64,000 nucleotides of DNA, taken from Leptasterias polaris (taxonomy: Eukaryota; Echinodermata; Asteroidea; Forcipulatida; Asteriidae). Positions 45,965 through 55,413 of this stretch are shown here, in pieces. Numbering within the stretch: the stretch's first letter is position 1; every line of letters starts with the position of its first letter. Position numbers and translations under genes: made by a program. The notes beneath the pieces are model-generated. The model did no database searches, was not told the origin of the DNA, and saw only the letters and a program-made list of their open reading frames with translations. Location: assembly GCA_037783415.1 (NCBI GenBank), contig JAZGTN010000059.1, positions 2,108,001 to 2,172,000 on the forward strand, read 5' to 3'.

Positions 45965-46488
45965 TATCTGGGAATCATTGCTACCTTCTCGTGACGGATG
46001 CCAAGACCTTTGATGAAGCTGAACAGTACTGTCAGGGTTTCTCACGCCTTGGCAGACCATCTCATCTAGCGTCCATTATGAGCCAAGAGGAAAATGACTT
46101 CCTCCTCCTGCTTATCAAATCCACATTCGGGCAAAACGACATGAAAACCTGGTTTGGCTACCGTCTAGACCGATCCGGTGACGCCTCAACTGGGAGCTTT
46201 ATCGACGGCAGCCCTCCCGGGGGCTACACCATCACATCCACGTTCGGGCAAAGTGGCAATGAAACCTGGTTCGGCTACCGCCGGGACCGTACCAGTGGCT
46301 CCTTTACCTGGGTCGACGGCAGCCACTCAACGGCTACACCAACTGGCACAGACTAGACTCGAACCCTACGGCAATGAAGACTGCGTTGAGATATAATTAT
46401 TATAGGCCTTACGCCTACTAACACGTGGAATGACATATTTTGTAACTTTCACAGATGTTCTGTCTGTAAAAGCCCAGTCAGGTTCTGA
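45965..46488 (+). pseudogene. C-type lectin copy 4, chimeric and frameshifted
   Basis: An abrupt junction near 45965 joins the ACGCAAAAC-type repeat tract of copy 3 to lectin sequence beginning GNHCYLLVTDAKTFDEAEQY, so the signal peptide and first Cys are missing. The core is duplicated internally: (K/T)STFGQ...TWFGYR.DR...GSF..DGS occurs twice (around 46110-46210 and 46233-46320). Frames then break around 46325 and 46360, although GNEDCVEI, WND-like WNDIF and CSVCK remain readable in other frames to TGA at 46486. An ATG-initiated frame from 45892 runs through the repeat into the lectin, but it lacks a signal peptide. Probably non-functional. Confidence 0.8.
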
Positions 46489-47157
46489 GTGAAACTGTTA
46501 TGGAGTAATAAACGTAGTTACAAGTAAAGCAATGGTTTTGATTGAATCCCTGGTATCACAAACATGGGTTATATCATGTTTACTCTACAACGTTGCTCAC
46601 AAGTCGTGATCAGGACACTGAAAAATGGCGGCCAGTTTGAAATCTAAAATGGCGACTGGGGGCGGGACGCGGTTGAGTACCTTACTTTTTTAAATCAGCA
46701 CCCCAAGTTGACAATCTCAGGCAATAAAATCCATTTTGGCACAAACATTCAGCTGGAATTCATATCAAACTGAGCAATAATTGACAAACGAAAAGCGTTC
46801 AGTATACCATAGCTTCGGGGGTTGGACGTGGTACAAACATCTTCATTTTAACATTGTACAACCATCGCCAGGACTAGATTTACATTTTGTAATTGAAGAT
46901 GCAGGAGCTATGATATTATTATTTTTTTCTCTACTACTACTAGTTTTTTTCTTTCTCTACTAGTTTTTTTCTTTCCTCCAAATTTGTTGACCGTTTGTTT
47001 CTGTATAATCATTACCCAGACATGGCTAAAATTGCTGATTTTTTACTCAATTTTTCTTGGTTAAATAATGTCTGAGAGGAAGTAGAATTTTAGTTTTGTT
47101 TAACGAAAAATTAATATTTTTTTTAATACATGTAAATCATTAGAAAATGTCATTTAA

Positions 47158-47595
47158 AGGGTCTGTATACGTTTGGTAATGACTCTGAAAATTAATGGCA
47201 ATAAAAACTTACTTGGTAAGAAGTACAGCAGCTTTGGGTAGTATAATGAATTTTAAGAAACTTTTAACTTCGAAGTACTGCGGTTGTGGAAAAATATATC
47301 ACTTTTTATTCCCATAACGCTTCTCAGACTAGTGTATTCCTATATGGGGTGATTTTTTATCTCAAAAACGCGACCACCTTTTAAAGTGAAATTCTCACAG
47401 GTTATAGTTTTATTGTATATACCTACATTTTATAATTATAATAATAATAATAATAAAGACATTTGTAAAGCGCCTAATGCAAAAGCCTCTAAGCGCATAA
47501 AGAGAACAATAAAATACACAAAGAGTGAAAGATACATTACAAGTAAGCAGATTACACAATCAGTAGGCTCCAATTACCAAACGTATACAGCACAT
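47158..47595. mobile_element. TTAA-flanked MITE carrying a nested insertion
   Basis: TTAA flanks at 47154-47157 and 47596-47599. The inverted ends AGGGTCTGTATACGTTTGG and ATGTGCTGTATACGTTTGG match. An ATAATAATAAT microsatellite plus AAAGCGCCTAATGCAAAAGC sequence (about 47430-47570) interrupts the right half and looks like a younger SINE-type tail. Confidence 0.75.
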
Positions 47596-49847
47596 TTAAG
47601 AGCATGACATTAACTTTGACAAAAGATCGTGTGGAAGTGGGTCAAAGTTTACTGCTGCTATGGTTATGTTGGTACAAGCCGCTTGCCACAGCCGATAATG
47701 GTCTCACAAAGGTTTGACCGAAACATGACGGTATGGGTTTTATTTTTTAACAAGCTGAATAATTGCACTCGATGAATGTATATTTCACACTAAAAGACAA
47801 CGTTCTGCTTGATGAAGTAATCCTTTATTTTAATTTCCATATTCGTGTCTAAGAAACCAGGCTTCACTCCAGTGAAGATCACCTCGGCAGAAATTTCGTG
47901 TGTTTTGTGATGGTTGTGGTTCTTCCAACCATCCTACAAATTAGGCCCTCTTTACGTGCTTGCGTTCTATGGATGGCAAGGCATCGCACCATAATGGAAC
48001 ATAGCACTCTTTGCGTTGTCCGTTTTCCAGAGCCACAGTACACGCAAATTAAGTTTTACAGACGCAAATTGTTGTATAATAATATATGAGAACCAAGCAA
48101 ATTAAATTGATCGTGCACTTTTATGAAGAAAATGTAATATTTTTTAAATCATAAATGTTATAAGTTATTTGTAGTTGGGAAACAAGTTGCCTTTTTTAGT
48201 TTAAACACGTTATCTTTCCTTCTCAAGCCTGACGGAGTTAGTTACAAAAATCCACATGATTCACGCAACTTGAGTTACCATAGCTCGTGTATTGCGAAGC
48301 GCAGGTTTATGGATCAAACGGCTTCTTGAAGTTGAATATTTTCTCTTTCCATTGGTGTATTATGAATGATTATTGATTGCCTTTTTACAAGACAGAAAAT
48401 CATATCCAATGCGAAAAGGCTTTTGTGTGTCCAGCGCATTTTGAGCGCTTCTCATGCTATGTTCCGTTGTGCTATGTTTATTTAGGAGTAAAATCACATC
48501 GAATAACAAAACGGCGGACATTTTTTAATAAGATTGCCGCCATTTTATAAAAATTGCATCAATTCTGATCCTCTTATACAACGTGACTTTTACAATTATT
48601 TTCGTAAAATTAATGGCAAAAATAAAGAGTGTGAGGAGTCGGTCTTCATTGTGTGGTAACTGGTGATGACCTTGGTTGGTGGCTGGTGGTCGCTGTTCTG
48701 GATCTCGCCTTAAGTTCTGCTCACACTGTTATTGCCTATTGCCGATCGATCTAAAGTATGTGTAGTGGTTTATATTGTTTGGAATGTGAAGTGAAACTAA
48801 TTGAAGAAGAGTGTGCAACAAATTTAAAGTGAGAAATTTCGTTTTTAATTATAAACATCTAGCAAAGTGATATGTCTGCAGGTAGTGGTTGATGTTTATG
48901 ATGGAATTGGTGAACCTTTACCCGCATCCTACGGGGATTCATAATAGAAAACAGAAACACTGTTACTAAAAGCACATGGCATTTTATGATATTTGCACTG
49001 CTATTATATGCTTCTAATCTTTATATAAACATGACCCTAATATTTCATTCTGGTTTAAAAATCTGAATTTGAATTAATTATTGATATTTGTAGATTTCTA
49101 AGGTCAATAATATGGTTCAGAATTTGGATATGGTTTCTGTGTATGAAATTATTTATGAGTTATTCTTTTCAGAGTGTATTGATAATGTCGTCATCTGTGA
49201 GGCTAAGGCTTGTAAAGACTATGTTTTCAGTTTTAAAACCTGTTTATCGCATATTATTGGGATATTATTTTTACATGAAATATCAGAAATTTTCTGTTAT
49301 TTATCTTATCAACGAACAAACAGCGTCAGCATGGTGTCATCAGAGATCATGCAATGACAAGATAAGAACATTAACATATCATGGACTGCAAGTATACAGT
49401 AATGTTCTTTGCGCCGTATTGAAGAACTATTGTTATCATGTTATACATACATGTTTAATTTGTCCGTGACCGAATTCGCAATGGCGTTACCAGAGGAAGT
49501 GCAGGGGAAGGGCTAGCTCAGAAGACACCCCCGTAGAATATACGATGCACCCCGTTGTGCCCCCCCCCCCCACCACCCCCAACCAAGTAAAATGTATATA
49601 CATTTGTTTATTACCCTATAGTTTCGTCGCTGAGTATCAGGCTTGAAAAGTATTCTTTTTATAATTGTGTGATATTATTACAGAAACGGGGGCTAACAGA
49701 TCCAAGCTTGCACTGCAAAAGGCGTTTTCTTTTATTTATTTTTTTCACCTTCGTTTTAAATCGTAATTGTTTTTAATTATAGTTATACGATATTATTTTC
49801 AGTGCAATTGATTTATAGCTCGAAAAAACAGCAAAGAAGTGTCTCAC

Positions 49848-49883
49848 AAAATACATTGAAAACAACGGTTTTCAATGTATTTT
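49848..49883. other. Perfect 16-bp-stem hairpin
   Basis: AAAATACATTGAAAAC and its exact reverse complement are separated by the four-base loop AACG. It is not followed by a gene on either side within 600 bp. It could be a short transposon relic or a structured RNA element; too short for a typical animal pre-miRNA. Confidence 0.55.
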
Positions 49884-50554
49884 TTAGATGTTGGCTGCGA
49901 TGGTCTTATAATTATATGAATACTATTTTGAACACAATTGCCAAGTCAAACCATTAGGTTCCCCCCTTTAAAAATAAAAAAGTTTTGCCGCTGTGCGTCT
50001 GACTAAAGAGGGCGCTGTTGATGTTCTGTGTTTAATGGCGTCCATGGTTACACTTTGCAGTACGGATTGCAGTACAGTGACAGTCGATTTTCATCTTTTC
50101 ATTCACCGATTTACTGGCAACTGCTGGAGTGTTGGTGAGAGTAGAACCTTAACCAGCTTGGTGTGGTGAATGGCAGGTGGAGTGGTGTTTGATCGAGAGT
50201 TGTTTCTGTATGTGCTTGGAGGTAGAATGAAGCATAGAGCAGGCTTGTCATTATTGATTGATTGAAGTTGTAACCGGAAGTTGTCACGTCAGTGTAACCG
50301 GACCGGCCATGGAGGTAGAAATATAATTTTATTATGGTGTAAAAACCAATCCATGGAGGTAGACTCCATAATAGTGTGACTGACTGGACTGACTGACTTT
50401 GCTGCGAAGTCCGAGTGAAATCAGGAGAGAGCTGGAGAGTGGAGGAGTTTGTAAGTAAAAACTTTGAGGCAAAAGAAAACTAGAGACGGAGTGAAAAAGT
50501 AACTACAAAAAAAGTCAACAAAGATTAACAAACAAAACATTAACAACAGGAAAG

Positions 50555-51391
50555 ATGGGGTTGTTGGAAGTGTTGAAACAACCTCGCAGTATCATCAAAT
50601 GGAAGTCCATGTTGAATGTTATTGGTGTATTTTATTACATCATTATTTTGTTGATTGTAGCTACCTTAGAATGGTTTGTTATATTGCCGGAGCTATCGCA
50701 TAAACTCAACTTTACCATCAGGAAACACCGTTTGTTTCTGCTTTACTTGCTCATCAATGGAACTGGAAACTATCTCCTGGCTGCTTTGCGTGACATTCAT
50801 TGGAAAGGGAGTGTGAATAAAAAACAAAGACTGATGGAACCATTCCGATCTCATCAGTGCAAACTGTGTAACGTGTGTGTTCTCAAGCATGACCATCATT
50901 GCTTTGTGATTGGAAAATGCATCGGCTACCACAACCAGAAACACTTCATCATCTTCATTATGTACACCACGCTGCTTTCATTGTACGCTCTTATTACTCT
51001 AGCAACCTACATGCATCTGATGTTTAAGATGGAGTTTGCCGGAGCTTTGACTTTCTTCACACTTTTCCCAACATCTCTCCTGGCATGGAGTCAAGGTTCA
51101 ATAGGATTTCATCAAGTACTCCTTGTGCTGTTACTTTATATTTGCCTGATGAGCGGCCTGGCGTCCTTTGGGTTTTTCATTTGGGAACTCACCATTACGT
51201 ATATGGGACTGACTACACATGAAATGATGAACGGAACAAAAGGAATGGACACTTCAATTAGGGAGAATTTCCAAGACGTTTTTGGCCAGTACTGGATTCT
51301 TGGGCTGTTTGTTCCATTGCCTCTTCCACAATATGGAACAGGAGCCTATGAATATATACTGAGAAAACCGAACAGAAAGCATGAATCCTAA
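50555..51391 (+). CDS. ZDHHC22: DHHC-type S-acyltransferase, ZDHHC22-like
   Basis: The 278-residue protein has four predicted membrane segments (about 22-48, 57-76, 130-155 and 186-212). A shortened cysteine-rich domain has HQC (Cys102), Cys105, Cys108 and canonical DHHC at 113-116, then CIGYHNQKHF. The first CxxC zinc pair seen in most DHHC proteins, and in the gene at 25149, is absent; vertebrate ZDHHC22 also lacks it. Further ZDHHC22-like blocks are LTFFTLFPTSLLAW, LYICLMSGLASFGFF and NFQDVFGQYWILGLFVPLP. It would transfer palmitate to proteins at cytosolic membrane faces; vertebrate ZDHHC22 is mainly neuronal and ER/Golgi-located. Single coding exon, poly(A) signal AATAAA at 51457-51462. 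Orthology to ZDHHC22 is likely but not proven, since ZDHHC24 is close. Confidence 0.9.
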   Translation: MGLLEVLKQPRSIIKWKSMLNVIGVFYYIIILLIVATLEWFVILPELSHKLNFTIRKHRLFLLYLLINGTGNYLLAALRDIHWKGSVNKKQRLMEPFRSHQCKLCNVCVLKHDHHCFVIGKCIGYHNQKHFIIFIMYTTLLSLYALITLATYMHLMFKMEFAGALTFFTLFPTSLLAWSQGSIGFHQVLLVLLLYICLMSGLASFGFFIWELTITYMGLTTHEMMNGTKGMDTSIRENFQDVFGQYWILGLFVPLPLPQYGTGAYEYILRKPNRKHES

Positions 51392-51456
51392 TCATTTATA
51401 AGTCAAGTCAGCTTTTAATTTTGATTTGGTAAACAAATTTAAGTTTTTGTTCAGGG

Positions 51457-51462
51457 AATAAA
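51457..51462 (+). terminator. Poly(A) signal AATAAA
   Basis: Located 66 bases after the stop codon of the ZDHHC22-like gene, on its strand. Confidence 0.5.
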
Positions 51463-51922
51463 AAGTTCCCAACTTTCTGATATGCCATCTTTACAGGTAC
51501 GGTAACTTGGGTTTTGGCTTTCAGCTGCGTCGAGCATTTTAATTTTGTTATGCAGCCTAATGGTAATTGCCCAATCATGCAAAGAATTTGATAAAACTTT
51601 TGTGTGCACAGCGTAGGCCTATTTACAGAGAGAGCACCAGGCATGCGTAAAACAATGGTGTTTAATTGCCTGTACAGATGGCCAGTTTTACACTGTGTAA
51701 TGTCAAGTGGGAACTTTCTTTAGGCACCTCCAAAAGTTTTCTTGCCCAAAATTGATCCCCGAAAACAACAATCACATTCAGTTTAATTTTATGTACATGT
51801 AGTACCCACAACTTGTAGGATTCAACCTGGCACCTTGTCAAAGGGTGATCCCTTCGACCTGCTTTAGAATGTGGATGGTTGTAGATTCAAGTGCAACTTA
51901 AGGTCATACTCTAGGATTACAC

Positions 51923-52193
51923 TAGACTTGGTTCAAGTCGGGTTTCGTGCTAACCGAGTCAACGGTACATGCTAGCTATGATGAGCTTTTTTAATGTGCG
52001 CCCTCTCGTGCCAATTAGTTGCCAATCTAGACAGTTGGGTCGCGAAACCCTTTCGAGAGCAGAGTTGATTGGCACTTTTCTGTCGAGTGATGGCGCACAA
52101 CAAAAAGAGGTGAAATAAAGCTGCGTGTGATGGATGCAGTGGATTAATCAGAAGACCAAGGACTCGACGAAACTTCGACTTGGGTCAAGTCTA
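51923..52193. mobile_element. MULE-like MITE with 9-bp TSD
   Basis: Left end TAGACTTGGTTCAAGTCG and inverted right end TAGACTTGACCCAAGTCG form TIRs that extend to a shared TTTCGT. The flanks are an exact 9-base duplication, GGATTACAC (51914-51922 and 52194-52202). The 271-bp interior has no coding capacity. It shares TIR sequence and TSD length with 1441-2278. Confidence 0.85.
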
Positions 52194-52234
52194 GGATTAC
52201 ACTGACTCATGTGTATTGACCAAATTAATAATAC

Positions 52235-52645
52235 TACAACATGTAGGTTCTAATAATAGCGATTTATCACACCCCTAGAGGCATTCCAAAGCACTCAGTA
52301 TTATTTCCTGCAAGACATGTGCAGCTACGCTTTGAAGTATGATACTTTTTTCCTTTAAAGCACCATGTTATGTTAATACAAGGTGCTGTGGCGCAATATT
52401 GCCAATCCAACCAGGAACACCGGGGCGAACCCCTTCACTTTATGATAAGTGCACTGGGTTCTTTTAGGTGCATTACACAACACATAGGACCATTGGCTTT
52501 ACGTCCCATCCGAAGGACGAAGCAATTTGGTTGAGTGTCTTGCTTAAGGACACAATTGTCATGACCAGGACTCGAACCAACACCCTACTCATCAGAAACA
52601 CCAGACCTTGAGTCCTGTGTTCCTGCTCAGCCACGACACGCCACA
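52235..52645 (-). mobile_element. tRNA-derived SINE, full length
   Basis: Read on the minus strand it begins GTGGCGTGTCGTGGCTGAGC, has a B box-like GGTTCGAGTCCTGG, then CCTTAAGCAAGACACTCAACC, a TGGGACGTAAAGCC body and the tail AGCACCTTGTATTAACATAAC. It is the same family as 18030-18405 and longer at the 3' side. Confidence 0.75.
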
Positions 52646-52916
52646 AAACCTCATCACAATAATTTTAGTTGCACCATTTTGGGAGCAGCATTTACAGGTA
52701 AACCATTGACTCCTGCAATGGCATGCGTGGCAGACATTAGCTGTATGTGACGTTGGTGCAAGGGATCAATATACATATTGGTGGTTTGGGCAAAACCAAT
52801 TCATATCTTTCTCTGCAGATAATGTTCTTCTTTGGAATGTACAGATCCATTTGTTTTTTCCGTTTGATCGTGTCATGTTTCAAATTTCGCTCTGAAAGCG
52901 ATTAAAATAAAATTAC

Positions 52917-53520
52917 ATTTTCATTCATTCATTCATTCATTCATTCATTCATTCATTCATATTTATTGGTCACATTGTAAAACAACATGAGACTCATCGT
53001 CCCGCAATGCAAATATACATTATAAAATTGTTTAAAAATATTACAACCACAAACAAACAAAAGAGATGTGAACTTTATAGTTAAAAGGTTTAAATAATTA
53101 CTTAATATAAAGTAAAAGCAATACCCACTGGAATGTGTATTTCAGTGGAGATACACTAGATAAATTAAAAACGTAAAAACTAAAAAATTACCTACTGAAC
53201 TTAGAATTAAACAGATGACCAGCATTGGGTATAAACGATTTCCTGAAACGTGTTGTTTTATTGCATGGAGGACGCACTCTTCCTGATTTGTTGACAGTCA
53301 CTGAGGCATGGAGTGGATGGGTTGGGTCTTGCATAATGGAAAGGAATTTTACCAGAGCAGCTGTTTCAGAATTAGTGCGGAAGTTGTTTACATTCCTATT
53401 TATTATTTTTGACACTACCTTAGTTACCCGCTCAAGCTTTTGAATGTTCTTTGTGAGGTAATAGAGACTTTTTCCCACTTTCATGAGGAAGAGTCTATTT
53501 TAATATTTACATTTTAAAAT
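52917..53520 (-). mobile_element. 5'-truncated LINE with (TGAA)n tail (CR1/L2-like)
   Basis: The minus-strand frame 53484-53188 encodes MQDPTHPLHASVTVNKSGR, then RPPCNKTTRFRKSFIPNAGH, then LFNSKF. This is the conserved extreme C-terminus of non-LTR retrotransposon polymerases (DPxHPL...RxPxxxTxRxxxSFxPxAxxLxN). Downstream, the 3' end is a pure (TGAA)n array (ATTC on the + strand, 52921-52960), a usual 3' terminus of CR1/L2 elements. The rest of the element is missing. Confidence 0.8.
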
Positions 53521-53689
53521 ATAACTTCTGTATTAAAGTGTGCAACACCTGATTTAAGAAAACAATGTTCACCTTCAAATTCCTCTCTTGTTGCCCTGAA
53601 ACCTTTGATGTTGGCTATTTGGAAACTAAACTTTATGTTTAAAGCCCATGCAGAAAATATTATTGTTTTTTAAAACTACATTGTATAGA

Positions 53690-53890
53690 GTTAGTACAAA
53701 TGCAGGCCTTGAACTTCGTCTTTGAAAGGGCAAGGCCATTTTCATAATGCATCTTGGAGGGCACTTCAATTGAACAATTCTGAAGTCTGTAGGGGCATTT
53801 TTTCAAGGGGCACCAAGGCAAAGATCGGGGCAACAGAGGCCATGGCCTACTGTACTCTGGCCTTTGTGTAATTCCAGGCCTGCAAATGTA
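53690..53890. mobile_element. GGCCTTG-type palindromic repeat
   Basis: Blocks GCAGGCCTTGAACTTCGTC, GGGCAAGGCCATTTTCAT, GGGGCACCAAGGCAAAGATC, CAACAGAGGCCATGGCCT and TTCCAGGCCTGC occur in this order. Part of the same order recurs at 60843-60985, with scraps at 15655, 26525 and 35995. The ends are inverted (GCAGGCCT/AGGCCTGC). Confidence 0.6.
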
Positions 53891-54914
53891 CATGATACCA
53901 GTTAGTCCAAGTTTCTCATCAGCTCATTGCAACGCTTTTATGTGGCCAACACAAAATGTCTCTAAACACTAGCAGTGTTTACATAATCCTTGAAATTTGC
54001 TATAAATCTAGACTCAATTTCATGGCTCTGCTTAGGTCCATAGAATCCTATGCTTTAATGAATATGGCTTTGCCCTCGAAGATTACATTTCAGGCCTGGC
54101 TGTAAACACAGCTGTGGTAAGCAATGCCATAAAATCGGGTGCTGTGGCTGAACCTAATTCAGCTAAGCAAAAAAAAACTCTTGAGAAATGTTTGTTCCTA
54201 GTTTGTTAAACACTGCCTCAGCAGTGGGCACTTTCTATTTTATTGGCTTATGAACAACAAAATCTATGTTATTGTTATACATGTAGTTCAATCTCTTTGG
54301 TAAAAACTCTTTTTAAACATGTTTGAAAACAAAATTGATATAAAAGAATACAGTGTAACAAGAAGTTGAAAGTACATGTAGACACACCCTTCCTGTGAAG
54401 TAAACTCCATATTACACATGCTCAATAGCACTACATACTTTACTACATGTACAAGTTGTGTGACCATCGTGCCGATGGTGGCGTGAGTCCCGTGACACAT
54501 AAACATGTACATGTATAAAGTTTGCGTGTCTGCTTAGTGCACAAGTCTTTGGCGTTTGCCAACCAATAGTGTCTGTATGCATGCTCAAATATAATTAGCA
54601 TACAAAACAAATATTCAATGGATGGGCTTACATGTTATGTGAGTCATTATTTTCATGTTATGCAGTGAACTGTTCTCTTTAGTAAAATGTACATGTATTA
54701 TTCCCAAATGAAGAATAACCCCCCCCCCAAAAAAAAATCAGAAAACATGCAAAAAAATGTAATGGACGGAGTATTTGAATTTCTTTAGGTTAAAATAATA
54801 ATGTCAGGTGCAGATACTTATTTAATAATAACCTGTCAGTATCTTTGGCTAGAAACTCTCTGGACATCCTCCACTCCATGTTAACTCAACATCCAAATGG
54901 TTAAACATAAGATG

Positions 54915-55125
54915 ACTTGAGCCCAATTTCATACACCTGCTTTCAGTACTAAAAGTATCTACATGTAAAGCACAAAACATTTGTTTTTGCTTACAGGAAT
55001 ATGGTTACCAGCCAAATCACACATATCCCACATACCGTCTTTGACTGGTTTTCTGTGTAGTCTTGCTTAGCAGAAAACTGTTAAAGCAGAATTGTCTGCT
55101 TTCTCTATGAAAATTGGACTGGTAG
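54915..55125. mobile_element. GCTGCTTA-family inverted-repeat element
   Basis: GCCCAATTTCATACACCTGC at the left and GCTTTCTCTATGAAAATTGG at the right are the ends. The interior has GGTTACCAGCCAAA, TTTGACTGGTTTTCTGTG and TGCTTAGCAGAAAA. A related partial copy is at 60505-60640, inside a KATNBL1 intron. Confidence 0.55.
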
Positions 55126-55413
55126 ATTTGTAAATGTATACTAAACCTCACATATATTCAAGTAATCGGCAAATATTCTTTGGACCTGCATTCCAAGTAC
55201 CTTAAACATCCTCCATTATGTACAAAGTCGGACAAATTTTGGAGGATTTTGAACTGTTAGGATTAGGTTTATGTACAATCACATTTTGTTTAAAAAAAAT
55301 AAACATTCGGTGATCATTTCATCAATTATACTAAAATTACATGAGTGTGAACAGTGGACGGAATGTGTACATCTTTTTGATCAGACGGAATAAACACTTC
55401 TTTGTCTGAGACA

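Larger units (their letters stand above)
46489..50554. other. Intergenic, plus presumed 5' region of the second DHHC gene
   Basis: No gene recognised. A TTAA MITE lies at 47158-47595, a perfect hairpin at 49848-49883 and a C-rich run at 49561-49573. Between about 50030 and 50450 the sequence is unique-looking and contains a GTAAGT donor at 50451, which could end a non-coding first exon joined to an AACAACAG acceptor at about 50551. Confidence 0.4.
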
